DNA of 64,000 nucleotides, from the NCBI RefSeq assembly GCF_003403035.1, contig NZ_QURN01000007.1:184342-248341 (forward strand), given 5' to 3'. The notes beneath the pieces were generated by a model. That model was not told the origin of the DNA, did no database searches, and saw only the letters and a program-made list of their open reading frames with translations. Numbering within the stretch: the first letter of the stretch is position 1; every line of letters begins with the position of its first letter. The stretch comes from Mesorhizobium denitrificans (lineage in GTDB: Bacteria > Pseudomonadota > Alphaproteobacteria > Rhizobiales > Rhizobiaceae). Positions 7,373-16,026 of this stretch are shown piece by piece. A program made the translations under genes and the position numbers.

Positions 7373-9919
7373 ATGCAGCAAGAAAAAATCGTCGGCGCGG
7401 AAGTTCCTGCGCTCGAATTGACAGACATTCAGAAGAGCTTTCCTGGCGTCAAAGCCTTGAAGAGGGCATCCTTTGCGTGCCGTGCAGGCGAAGTGCATGT
7501 TTTGGTGGGCGAAAACGGGGCGGGCAAATCCACCCTGATGCGCATCATCGCAGGTGTCTGGAAGCCCGACGCGGGCACTATCGCCGTGAATGGCCAAAGG
7601 GTCGAGATAGCCGGGCCGCAACATGCGCAAAGCCTCGGCATTGCGATGGTTTATCAAGACACTCGACTGGTACCCGATCTCGACGTTTCGCAAAATATCT
7701 GGCTGGGTCGCGAGCCCGGTGGGCGGCTCCTGGTCGACCGAAAGGCGATGGACGACGGAGCACGCGAAATTCTGGCGAAGCTCGGTGTCAGTCTGCCGCT
7801 GGACGTGCCTGTGCGTGATCTGGAAGTTGCCGAACGGCAGCTCGTGGAAATCGCGCGGGCGCTGACATCCAATCCTGCGGTCCTGATACTCGACGAGCCA
7901 ACTTCGGCGCTCGACGCCGCCGAGATACAGCGCTTGTTTGCCATTGTGGCAGAACTCAAGCGGCAGGGTACGGCGGTGATCTTCATTTCTCACCGGCTGC
8001 CTGAAGTTTTCGCAATCGCCGACCGCATTACAGTTCTGAAAGACGGTGAGGTGGTCGGCACGGTTGACCGCGACGCCATCAATCACGAGCAACTCGTAGC
8101 AATGATGGTGGGACGCGAACTTGCGCTTGCGTATCCTCCACGCGCCGCGAAGGTGGGTCAAGAACGTCTGGTTGTGCGCGACCTGACAAGTCCGGGTCTG
8201 TTCCGGGATGTTACCTTTTCTGTCCGCGCTGGAGAAATCGTCGGTCTGGGCGGCATACAGGGCAATGGTCAGGCCGATGTGGTGCGCGGGCTGTTCGGGC
8301 TATTGCCGCATGAGGGCACGGTCACGCTGGACGGCGAGAACGCTGCCTTTGCGACGCCTGCGAAAGCGATCAAGGCCGGTTTTGTTTACATACCAGGAGA
8401 CAGGCACCGCGAGGGCCTGTTCATGCCGCACTCGATCCGCGAAAATATCTCGCTGCCGCATCTGGCTGGATGGGCGGGTCTGGGGCGAGTTCCCGCCGAC
8501 CGCGAGCAGGATGAATTGCGCAGGGCCATGAGCAGCTTTGCCATTAAGGCGCATTCCGGCGAGCAGGCAGTGCGCACGCTTTCGGGTGGCAATCAGCAGA
8601 AGGTCGTTCTTGGACGTTGGACTATTGGAACGCCTAAGGTCTACGTGTTCGAAGATCCGACGAGAGGCGTGGACGTTGCCACCAAGCTTGAAATCTACCG
8701 CCGGATTCGCGCGTTGGCCGATGCTGGCGCCGCCGTCATCCTGGTTGCTTCCGACCTGCTCGAACTGATCGGCTTGAGCGATCGCGTTCTGGTATTCTCC
8801 GACGGACGCATTGTCGATGAAGTGGCCGGAGCCGATGCCACTGAAGAACGCATAGTTGGGAGCGCAGTCGATGCGAACAGTCCCGATGCACAGGCGGGCG
8901 ACATAGCGGCCAATATTTCCGTCCAGTCAAATTCTGCTGCGCCTGCCGCCGCTGCCTCATTGCCCGCTCGGAATGTCTTGGGGCGCTATATGGCGCCAAT
9001 GCTGTTGCTGGGGCTGATTGCAATTTTGAGCTTTGCGACTGCGCAGTTTTCAGACTTCTTCCTGACTTCCAGGAACGTCTCCAACATCGCGGCTCAGGTG
9101 GCGCCGCTGGCGCTGGTCGCGCTCGGCCAATTTTGCGTCATCGTGCTGGGCGGGATCGACCTTTCAGTCGGGCCGGTCATAAGTCTCGTGACCGGTATCG
9201 TTTCTTACATTGCCGTCTCCGAAGGTGGGGCAGGGGTCGTTGAGGCCTCCGCAATAGCGCTTGCCGCCGGCGTGCTGACGGGGTTGGTGAACGCGTTACT
9301 AATTGTCAAACTTCGAATTCCCGATCTCATCGCAACGCTTGCTACCTATTCCGTGGTGTTTGGCCTTGCGCTTATCGTGCGGCCGAGTCCGGGGGGATTG
9401 GTCAGCGACACTTTTCTTAACGTGTTTGAATTCTCCTTTGGGTCGGTGCCAGCCGTCGCGATTGTCATTCTTGTTCTCTACCTCGCGATGGAACTGCTTC
9501 TTGTCCGTGGTCGGCTTGGACAAAGACTATATGCCGTTGGCTCCAATGCCGAGGCGAGCACTGTTGTCGGCATAAACATTGGCGTTGTGCGCACCGCGGC
9601 CTATGTGTTCTGCGGCCTTTGCGCGGCCGGAGCCGGTTTGATCGTCGCGGCACGCATCGGCAGCGGCGATCCACAGGCTGGCGCGACCTTCACGCTTTCT
9701 TCTGTGACCGCGGTGGTGGTTGGCGGGGTCAGCGTTTTCGGGGGCAGAGGCACTGCAATTGGCGTGCTGCTGGGTGCCGTCGCAGTCGGCGTAATGCAAA
9801 ACGCGCTCAACCTCATGCAAGTCTCTGCCTACTACCAATATATCTGGACCGGTGGCCTTACCCTGCTCGCGGTGGCTGGCTTCTCGCTGCGCCTTTCGGC
9901 AAGGAGAAATAGAAGATGA
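7373..9919 (+). CDS. Fused sugar ABC transporter: tandem ATPase plus permease
   Basis: 848 residues joining two proteins that are usually separate. Residues about 13-500 are an RbsA/MglA-type double ATPase. The first half has GENGAGKST and LDEPTSALD. The second half has the usual degenerate P-loop (GIQGNGQAD), the signature LSGGNQQKVVLG and EDPTRGVDV. After an Ala-rich linker (about 520-545), residues 545-845 form an RbsC-type permease with GGIDLSVGPV and VVGGVSVFGGRGTAIG. Fused CUT2 proteins of this kind occur in some Rhizobiales. No frameshift or stop marks the joint. With the separate permease at 5.25 kb it would give two different permease domains in one complex. The stop overlaps the lactonase start. 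Confidence 0.9.
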   Translation: MQQEKIVGAEVPALELTDIQKSFPGVKALKRASFACRAGEVHVLVGENGAGKSTLMRIIAGVWKPDAGTIAVNGQRVEIAGPQHAQSLGIAMVYQDTRLVPDLDVSQNIWLGREPGGRLLVDRKAMDDGAREILAKLGVSLPLDVPVRDLEVAERQLVEIARALTSNPAVLILDEPTSALDAAEIQRLFAIVAELKRQGTAVIFISHRLPEVFAIADRITVLKDGEVVGTVDRDAINHEQLVAMMVGRELALAYPPRAAKVGQERLVVRDLTSPGLFRDVTFSVRAGEIVGLGGIQGNGQADVVRGLFGLLPHEGTVTLDGENAAFATPAKAIKAGFVYIPGDRHREGLFMPHSIRENISLPHLAGWAGLGRVPADREQDELRRAMSSFAIKAHSGEQAVRTLSGGNQQKVVLGRWTIGTPKVYVFEDPTRGVDVATKLEIYRRIRALADAGAAVILVASDLLELIGLSDRVLVFSDGRIVDEVAGADATEERIVGSAVDANSPDAQAGDIAANISVQSNSAAPAAAASLPARNVLGRYMAPMLLLGLIAILSFATAQFSDFFLTSRNVSNIAAQVAPLALVALGQFCVIVLGGIDLSVGPVISLVTGIVSYIAVSEGGAGVVEASAIALAAGVLTGLVNALLIVKLRIPDLIATLATYSVVFGLALIVRPSPGGLVSDTFLNVFEFSFGSVPAVAIVILVLYLAMELLLVRGRLGQRLYAVGSNAEASTVVGINIGVVRTAAYVFCGLCAAGAGLIVAARIGSGDPQAGATFTLSSVTAVVVGGVSVFGGRGTAIGVLLGAVAVGVMQNALNLMQVSAYYQYIWTGGLTLLAVAGFSLRLSARRNRR

Positions 9920-10800
9920 ACAATGCGAATCCGACCGTCGAATGCGTGGTCAATTGCGCGAACAAACTGGGCGAAGTGCCGGTATGGGATGTTGCCGAAC
10001 AGGCGCTTTACTGGGTCGATATTGAAGGCTGCCTTCTACAGCGATTTCACCCCGCTTCCGGTCAGACGCGCCAGTGGCGCTTGCCTGAGCGTGTAGCCGC
10101 TGTCGCCCTGCGGGAGAATGGTGGGATCGTTCTGGCGCTGGCATCGGGGTTTGCATTTTTCGATGCGGAAACGGGTGCAATAGAACGGCTGGCGGCACCG
10201 GAAGCCGACAAGCCGGGTAATCGGTTCAATGATGGCAAATGCGACCGCCGCGGACGCTTCTGGGCCGGCACGATGGACGATTCATTGAAGTCCCAAACCG
10301 GCGCCCTGTACAGGCTGGACGCCGATCTTGCCTGCCAACGGATGGAAAGTGGCATAGGAATATCCAACAGCCTCGCCTGGAGCCCGGACAACAGCACGTT
10401 CTATTTCGCCGACACACTCGTGCGAACCATTTTCGCCTATGATTTCGATCTGGAAACCGGCGCGATAACCAACAAGCGCGTTTTCACTGATTGTGCGGAC
10501 CAGCCGGGCGACCCCGACGGATCGACAATCGATGCCGAAGGTTTTCTCTGGAACGCGCAATGGGATGGCTGGCGCTTGGTGCGCTACGCGCCGGATGGGC
10601 GTGTTGATCGAATAGTGCCCTTGCCCGTGCAAAAGCCGACGAGCTGCATGTTCGGCGGCCCCGACCTTTCCACACTCTACGTCACTTCGGCGGTATGGGA
10701 CCTGTCGGATGAAGCTCTCGCATCACAGCCTTTCGCAGGCGGCCTGCTGGCTCTGGATGTTGGGGTGAAGGGAATTGCCGAACCTCGATTTGCCGGTTGA
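9916..10800 (+). CDS. SMP-30/gluconolactonase-family lactonase
   Basis: 294 residues forming an SMP-30/regucalcin-like six-bladed propeller. Metal ligands are expected at Glu in KLGEVPVWD, Asn in NRFNDGKCD, Asn in GISNSLAWSPD and Asp in GDPDGSTIDAEG. The family hydrolyses sugar lactones to aldonic acids using Ca2+ or Zn2+. It overlaps the transporter stop by 4 bases and precedes a galactonate-dehydratase-like gene. This fits a non-phosphorylated oxidative route: sugar to lactone, lactone to aldonate, aldonate to 2-keto-3-deoxy acid. The preceding AAGGAG supports the start. The specific lactone is unknown. Confidence 0.88.
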   Translation: MNNANPTVECVVNCANKLGEVPVWDVAEQALYWVDIEGCLLQRFHPASGQTRQWRLPERVAAVALRENGGIVLALASGFAFFDAETGAIERLAAPEADKPGNRFNDGKCDRRGRFWAGTMDDSLKSQTGALYRLDADLACQRMESGIGISNSLAWSPDNSTFYFADTLVRTIFAYDFDLETGAITNKRVFTDCADQPGDPDGSTIDAEGFLWNAQWDGWRLVRYAPDGRVDRIVPLPVQKPTSCMFGGPDLSTLYVTSAVWDLSDEALASQPFAGGLLALDVGVKGIAEPRFAG

Positions 10801-10810
10801 AAGAGTTACA

Positions 10811-11983
10811 ATGAAGATCACTTCGATCACTACGCGCATCGTCAATGCCGAGATGCGCAACTGGGTATTCGTCAAGGTCGAAACCGATCAGGACGGCTTG
10901 TGGGGCTGGGGCGAAGCAACGCTGGAATGGAAAACGCGAGCGGTCGCAGGCGCGATTGAGGACCTCGCTCCGCTGCTCATCGGACGCGATCCGCGCGACA
11001 TTGAGCAAGCTGTCCGCATTCTGCGCAAGCATAGTTTCTGGCGGCTGGGCGTTATCGGTATGAGCGCGATCTCCGGAATTGAAATGGCGCTTTGGGATAT
11101 CTTCGGGAAGTCGCTGAACGTGCCCGTATGGCGGCTGCTGGGCGGAAAAGTTCGTGACAAGGTTCTGGTTTATACCCATCTCGGCCTCGGTGATATGCGG
11201 GCGGTATATGAAACAATGGATGCCGCGCCGCTGGTCGAACGTGCGCATGAGGTTGTCGAAAAAGGCTATCGTGCGTTCAAAACTGTTTTCATTCCCTACA
11301 CGAACTATCACGCGCCTTTGCCGGAAGTGGACAAGGTTGCGCGCATGATTGAAGCCTTGCGTCGCGCGACAGGCCCGGAAATCGAACTGATGGTAGATTT
11401 CCATGGTCGCCCGGCAAGTGCGGCTGCGGCGCTGGCCTATCTCAAGGCATTGGAGCCTGGCCATCCCATGTTCGTGGAAGAACCGGTTCCGCCCGGCGAA
11501 ACATCTGCTTTGAAAGCGGTATCGGAAAAGACTTCGATTCCGCTCGCGACTGGTGAAAGACTGGTAGATCGGCCTGAGTTTGTTGACCTTCTCAACGCGC
11601 GGGCGGTTGACATAATCCAGCCGGATATCTGCCATTGCGGCGGTCTTAACGAAGCGAAGAAAATCGCAGCCATGGCGGAGGCGTTTTCTATAGGTGTTGC
11701 GCCTCACAACCCTCTCGGTCCGATAGCAGGGGCGGCAGCGCTTCAATTTGCTGTTTCCACTCCAAACCACGTCATTCAGGAAGAAATGGTGGGTGCAGTT
11801 CCTTGGTATTTTGATGTGGTTCAGGGTCCGATCCATCGCGTCGATGGCTACTGGACGGTTCCCGAAACGCCCGGTCTCGGCATTGAAGTGGACGAAACCG
11901 AGTGCGCGCGGCACCCCTTCCAGCAGGAGATCATTCACACGACCAATGCGGTTCTGGACGATGGCACCGTCGTGGATTGGTAG
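10811..11983 (+). CDS. dgoD: D-galactonate dehydratase-like enolase-superfamily enzyme
   Basis: 390 residues with an enolase-type capping domain and barrel. Predicted metal ligands are Asp196, Glu223 and Glu249. His198 (DFHGR) and His299 (APHNPLGP) match the two catalytic histidines of DgoD, which dehydrates D-galactonate to 2-keto-3-deoxygalactonate. The start at 10811 is chosen over an upstream in-frame ATG because it aligns with the family N-terminus MKITSI. It closes the plus-strand operon after the lactonase, 10 bases away. Gluconate or another aldonate cannot be ruled out. No aldolase or kinase for the product is in view, so the pathway must continue elsewhere. Confidence 0.82.
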   Translation: MKITSITTRIVNAEMRNWVFVKVETDQDGLWGWGEATLEWKTRAVAGAIEDLAPLLIGRDPRDIEQAVRILRKHSFWRLGVIGMSAISGIEMALWDIFGKSLNVPVWRLLGGKVRDKVLVYTHLGLGDMRAVYETMDAAPLVERAHEVVEKGYRAFKTVFIPYTNYHAPLPEVDKVARMIEALRRATGPEIELMVDFHGRPASAAAALAYLKALEPGHPMFVEEPVPPGETSALKAVSEKTSIPLATGERLVDRPEFVDLLNARAVDIIQPDICHCGGLNEAKKIAAMAEAFSIGVAPHNPLGPIAGAAALQFAVSTPNHVIQEEMVGAVPWYFDVVQGPIHRVDGYWTVPETPGLGIEVDETECARHPFQQEIIHTTNAVLDDGTVVDW

Positions 11984-11995
11984 CTACTGGGCCTA

Positions 11996-12136
11996 ATGAA
12001 CCGCGAACTGAAGGGTAGGCTTGCTGCCCCGACCGCTTTCGGCAACACCGACGGATGTGATGGCATTCATTTCACTGCCGAAAACAATCGCGATCTCGGC
12101 GTCGCAATCGCCGATAAGGTCAAGAATATTCTCTGA
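11996..12136 (+). pseudogene. 3' remnant of an SGNH/GDSL hydrolase gene
   Basis: A 46-codon frame whose last 30 residues read like the C-terminus of an SGNH hydrolase: DGIHFTAENNRDLG carries the DxxH catalytic pair typical of the final block, followed by AIADKVKNIL and a stop. The nucleophile block and the rest of the roughly 200-residue domain are absent. It starts 12 bases after the dehydratase stop, so the join may mark a deletion. The rest of 12137-12320 holds nothing recognisable apart from an imperfect inverted TGAATCA/TGATTCA pair. Confidence 0.6.
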
Positions 12137-12320
12137 GCGTAACAAGCGCCGGATCGATCGCATCGCTGATTTGGCTCGTCAGGATCAACCCGCGAGTCAT
12201 TTCAGTCAGTTGTAAGCGATTGTGCAGAATCTGAATCAATGCTGCTTCAACAACTGATTCAAGTTCGTCGGCTGGCAACCATCATTTCCACCGCGATGCT
12301 TGTGTTGTCCGCTATGAACG

Positions 12321-13034
12321 TTAACTGGCGATGTTTTCGGGGTCCGGTCCGTCTATCAGGCTGTCCGTGGCGGCAAGGGCCATCAGGCGGGCGGGGTCGG
12401 TTATGATAACCTGCGTTCCTTGGAATCTGACGCCGTCGGCTCGCAGCGCTTTCACTGTTCGTGACAAATTTTCCGGCGTCATACCGAGATAAGAAGCGAG
12501 ATGGCGCTTCTCCATCGGCAGGACCATGCTGACGACACCATTGGCAAGCTGGGATTGTTGCAGGATGTAGGCGGCAAGCCGTTCTCGTGAATTGCGAAGC
12601 TTCAGGTTCTTTGCGTGGCGGACGAAGGTTCGATATCCGACACCCAATTCCCGCATCGCAGCCACGGCGAAGTCAGGATCTCGGCGCAGCGCAGCCCGCA
12701 AATCGGCCGCTGGAATCATGACTATCCGGGAACGCTCCAATGTCCGCGCGGACATCAAATAGGGTGCGTCACATACGCAGGCGGCCAAGATGAAAGTGGA
12801 AACCGGGCGCACGATGCCCATGACGGATTCGTGCCCATTCCAGGTGGCCCGCAACTCGACTGCGCCTTCAACGAGGATATGCAGGAAGTCTGCATATTCG
12901 CCCTGCTGGATAAGGTCCATTCGTGGCGGGAAGTTCTGGGAATACGCAATCTGCATCAGACTGTCGAATGTCTGTGTCATCATCTCTCGAAAGAGCGGAA
13001 GACGACGGAAGCCGGGCTTTTCCTCAGCACGCAT
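12321..13034 (-). CDS. Crp/Fnr-family regulator of nitrate respiration
   Basis: A 237-residue CRP-type regulator with a cyclic-nucleotide-binding fold (about 30-150) and a helix-turn-helix near 180-205 (LASYLGMTPENLSRTVKAL). The recognition helix contains E-x-x-S-R, the FNR-type contact set for TTGAT half-sites. The N-terminal cysteine cluster of true FNR is missing, so it is more like the Dnr/NnrR/NarR group that senses NO or nitrite. Its own promoter region has a perfect FNR box about 34 bases from the start. It is divergent from narK. An internal ATG at 12983 is an alternative start. The ligand and exact name are uncertain. Confidence 0.85.
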   Translation of the reverse strand: MRAEEKPGFRRLPLFREMMTQTFDSLMQIAYSQNFPPRMDLIQQGEYADFLHILVEGAVELRATWNGHESVMGIVRPVSTFILAACVCDAPYLMSARTLERSRIVMIPAADLRAALRRDPDFAVAAMRELGVGYRTFVRHAKNLKLRNSRERLAAYILQQSQLANGVVSMVLPMEKRHLASYLGMTPENLSRTVKALRADGVRFQGTQVIITDPARLMALAATDSLIDGPDPENIAS

Positions 13035-13061
13035 GACGTAGCTCGATCATTTGCACACTAA

Positions 13062-13075
13062 TTGATTTTTATCAA
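13062..13075. promoter_or_regulatory. FNR-type box 1 (TTGATTTTTATCAA), regulator side
   Basis: TTGAT-N4-ATCAA, a perfect match to the FNR/Dnr consensus, lies within the palindrome ATTGATTTTTATCAAT at 13061-13076. It is centred about 34 bases upstream of the regulator ATG, so it may act on that gene, by autoactivation or by repression if it overlaps the core promoter. Confidence 0.8.
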
Positions 13076-13193
13076 TTATAAGATGCAAGCATGTCAATTT
13101 CAAATGTTAAGTTCGTTTCTAAATCGTCATTAAATCATATACTTACGGCAAGCACATCTTATGCCTGCGTCGCTCTCCAATCACGATTTTAGG

Positions 13194-13207
13194 TTGATCC
13201 ACATCAA
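13194..13207. promoter_or_regulatory. FNR-type box 2 (TTGATCCACATCAA), narK side
   Basis: A second perfect TTGAT-N4-ATCAA. If it works as a class II activator site at -41.5, transcription would start near 13242 and the -10 would lie near 13229-13234, where TATTTT is found. This leaves a leader of about 53 bases before narK. The geometry strongly suggests the nar operon is activated from this box under low oxygen or nitrogen oxides. Confidence 0.82.
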
Positions 13208-13228
13208 AGAAGAAATTGATCGTATGTG

Positions 13229-13234
13229 TATTTT
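13229..13234 (+). promoter_or_regulatory. Predicted -10 of the nar operon promoter
   Basis: TATTTT, placed about 29 bases after the centre of FNR box 2. This is the spacing expected for an FNR-dependent class II promoter. No good -35 is seen, as is usual for such promoters. Confidence 0.55.
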
Positions 13235-13294
13235 GTAAACATATTAACAGGCGAGCCAACGCCTCAGCCACGGAAGCCTATCCGGAGCCGCGCT

Positions 13295-16009
13295 ATGTCA
13301 CATCCGATCACACCGAGTCGTGGGGACCAACAAAAAGCCCTCTGGATCAGCACATTTTCCTTCACGATGTGTTTTGCGGTCTGGACCATCTTCTCGATCA
13401 TCGGGATTTCCATAAAGAGCGAATTGGGGCTGTCCGAGTTTGAGTACGGGGTCCTGATTGCCACGCCGGTGCTGAGTGGGTCTCTGATCCGTCTGATCTT
13501 GGGTGTCTGGACAGAGCAATATGGCGGGCGTCTGGTGTTCTCCGTCCAGATGATCCTCACTGGCCTGGCGACCTTCGCTCTTACCTGGGCGAACAGCTAT
13601 CCAACCTTTTTGCTGGCCGCGCTTGGCGTCGGTCTGGCGGGCGGCTCCTTCATCATCGGTGTCGCCTATGTTTCGAAATGGTATCCTCAAAAGCAGCAGG
13701 GTACAGCGCTTGGCGTGTTCGGCATGGGCAATGTCGGCGCAGCGGTAACAAAGTTCCTTGCGCCATTCGTGCTGCTCGCATGGGGATGGCAGGCAGTTGC
13801 CGAGATTTGGGCGGCAGTTATCGCCATCATGGGCGTCGTCTTTTATCTGGTGGCAAAAGATGATCCAGATTTTACCGAGCGACGCGCAAAGGGTATTGCT
13901 GCGCCGAGCCTTGCCGAGCAGTTCGCACCGCTGAAAAACCTTCAGGTCTGGCGCTTTTCGCTCTACTACTTCTTCGTTTTCGGCGGCTTCGTCGCGCTGG
14001 CGCTTTGGCTGCCGCACTATCTCGTGCAGGTTTACGGCGTGGACATGCGCACGGCCGGCATGGCAGCTGCGACGTTCAGCCTCTCGGCCAGCATCTTTCG
14101 CGCCTATGGCGGCGTATTGTCCGACCGCTTCGGCGCGCGCACGGTGATGTACTGGACATTCGGCTTCTCGCTGGTGCTGCTGTTCATGCTTTCCTATCCG
14201 CCTACAGAATACGTGATCCGCAGCGAAAACGGTCCTATCGCCTTCTCAACTGAGATGGACTTGTGGCCCTTCGTTGCCACCACATTTGCGCTCGGCTTCT
14301 TCATGAGCCTCGGCAAGGCCGCGGTGTTCAGGCACATCCCCGTCTATTATCCGAAACATGTCGGATCGGTCGGCGGTCTGGTGGGCATGATCGGCGGTCT
14401 GGGCGGTTTCATCCTACCCATCATGTTCGGCATCCTGCTTGATCTGACCGGCATCTGGACATCCGCATTCCTGCTTTTGTTCCTGATCGTGCTGACTTCC
14501 ATGACCTGGATGCATCTGTCGATCCGCGCGATGGAGCGGAAGGAGCAGGGCGCTGCCCTCGACCGGCTGCCGAGCTTCCCCGAATTGCAGGAGGTTCACG
14601 ATCCGAACCGCACGGTAATGCCTCATCTGATCGAGGATTGGCGTCCCGAGGACACCAAGTTCTGGGCAGAGAAAGGCCAACGCATTGCGCGCCGCAACCT
14701 GTGGATCTCGGTTCCGGCCCTGCTTCTCGCCTTCGCGGTATGGATGGTCTGGTCGGTGGTCGTAGCGCGGCTTCCTGCGATCGGATTTGACTTCACCCAG
14801 GACCAGCTTTTCTGGCTGGCGGCGCTGCCTGCGCTATCGGGTGCGACGCTGCGCATATTCTACAGCTTCATGGTGCCGATCTTCGGCGGACGGCTGTGGA
14901 CCACGGTATCAACGGCATCGCTGCTGATTCCCGCCGTCGGCATCGGCTATGCGGTGCAGAATCCAGAAACGCCTTATCTGATCTTTGCGGTGCTCGCGCT
15001 TTTGTGCGGTTTCGGTGGTGGCAATTTCGCTTCCTCCATGGCCAATATCAGCTTCTTCTTCCCTCGGGCCGAGAAGGGTAATGCCATGGCGCTGAACGCA
15101 GGACTGGGCAATCTGGGCGTTTCGGTCATGCAGTTCCTGGTGCCACTTGCCATTACGGCAGGTATTTTCCAGACGCTGGGAGGCGCACCGCAGGAACTTT
15201 CCGACGGTGGCCGCATCTGGATGCAGAATGCGGGCTTCATCTGGGTGCCTTTCATTCTTGCCTCGACCGCTGCTGCGTGGCTGGGCATGGACGATATTGC
15301 TGATGCCCGGGCAAGCTTCCGCGAGCAAGCGGTGATTTTCACGCGCACCCACAACTGGGTAATGTGCCTGCTCTATGTCGGAACTTTCGGCAGCTTCATC
15401 GGCTATTCGGCGGGCTTCCCGCTGCTGTCCAAGCTGGCTTTCCCCGAGGTCGATGCTCTGAAATACGTGTTCCTCGGTCCGCTTGTTGGCGCACTGAGCC
15501 GTGCAGGCACGGGCTGGCTGTCTGACAGGGTCGGCGGTGGACGCGTCACTTTCTGGGTCTTTGCGGGCATGATCGTGTCGGTGCTCGGCGTGATCTGGTC
15601 GCTGCAGACTGGCACCTTCGCCGGCTTCTTCGGCTCGTTCATGGCGCTGTTCTTCTTTACAGGTGTCGGTAACGCTTCGACCTTCCAGATGATCCCCGTC
15701 ATCATGCGCAAGGAAGTCGGGCGGCTGATGCCCAACCTCGAATCCGCAGACCAGCGCCGCCAGTCCGAGCGTGAAGCTGCCGCTATTATCGCCTTCACCA
15801 GCGCCATCGGTGGCTATGGTGGCTTCTTCATCCCCAAAGCCTACGGCACTTCGATCGGTATGACCGGATCGCCGCTCGCGGCACTTTGGGCATTTCTTGC
15901 CTTCTACATCGTATGTCTGGCTGTGACCTGGGTGGTCTACACTCGCCGCGGCGGACTTCTGCACGACATCGAACGCGGTCGGGTCCCGATGGCCGCCGTA
16001 CCTGCTTAA
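13295..16009 (+). CDS. narK: Fused NarK1-NarK2 nitrate/nitrite transporter
   Basis: 904 residues, about twice the length of a single NarK. Two major-facilitator halves follow one another, each with about 12 membrane segments. The first (about 15-440) has GGSFIIGVAYVSKWYP and GMGNVGAAV. The second (about 485-890) has GGGNFASSMANISFFFP and NAGLGNLGVSVMQF. In Paracoccus such fusions combine a proton-nitrate symporter (NarK1) with a nitrate/nitrite exchanger (NarK2). The ATG at 13295 has GGAG at good distance. It leads the nar operon and is separated from narG by 17 bases, so import and reduction are co-expressed. Confidence 0.93.
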   Translation: MSHPITPSRGDQQKALWISTFSFTMCFAVWTIFSIIGISIKSELGLSEFEYGVLIATPVLSGSLIRLILGVWTEQYGGRLVFSVQMILTGLATFALTWANSYPTFLLAALGVGLAGGSFIIGVAYVSKWYPQKQQGTALGVFGMGNVGAAVTKFLAPFVLLAWGWQAVAEIWAAVIAIMGVVFYLVAKDDPDFTERRAKGIAAPSLAEQFAPLKNLQVWRFSLYYFFVFGGFVALALWLPHYLVQVYGVDMRTAGMAAATFSLSASIFRAYGGVLSDRFGARTVMYWTFGFSLVLLFMLSYPPTEYVIRSENGPIAFSTEMDLWPFVATTFALGFFMSLGKAAVFRHIPVYYPKHVGSVGGLVGMIGGLGGFILPIMFGILLDLTGIWTSAFLLLFLIVLTSMTWMHLSIRAMERKEQGAALDRLPSFPELQEVHDPNRTVMPHLIEDWRPEDTKFWAEKGQRIARRNLWISVPALLLAFAVWMVWSVVVARLPAIGFDFTQDQLFWLAALPALSGATLRIFYSFMVPIFGGRLWTTVSTASLLIPAVGIGYAVQNPETPYLIFAVLALLCGFGGGNFASSMANISFFFPRAEKGNAMALNAGLGNLGVSVMQFLVPLAITAGIFQTLGGAPQELSDGGRIWMQNAGFIWVPFILASTAAAWLGMDDIADARASFREQAVIFTRTHNWVMCLLYVGTFGSFIGYSAGFPLLSKLAFPEVDALKYVFLGPLVGALSRAGTGWLSDRVGGGRVTFWVFAGMIVSVLGVIWSLQTGTFAGFFGSFMALFFFTGVGNASTFQMIPVIMRKEVGRLMPNLESADQRRQSEREAAAIIAFTSAIGGYGGFFIPKAYGTSIGMTGSPLAALWAFLAFYIVCLAVTWVVYTRRGGLLHDIERGRVPMAAVPA

Positions 16010-16026
16010 TAAATGAGGAGACAGCC

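Noticed and set aside
10682..11938. 418-codon minus-strand frame opposite the galactonate dehydratase gene
   Set aside because: Antisense shadow; the plus-strand product has all metal ligands and catalytic residues.
12137..12320. Small gene between the SGNH stump and the regulator
   Set aside because: Only very short frames without binding sites; one weak inverted pair TGAATCA/TGATTCA.
15886..16026. N-terminal extension of narG into narK
   Set aside because: It overlaps the narK 3' end in another frame; the ATG at 16027 has GAGGAG and fits the family start.
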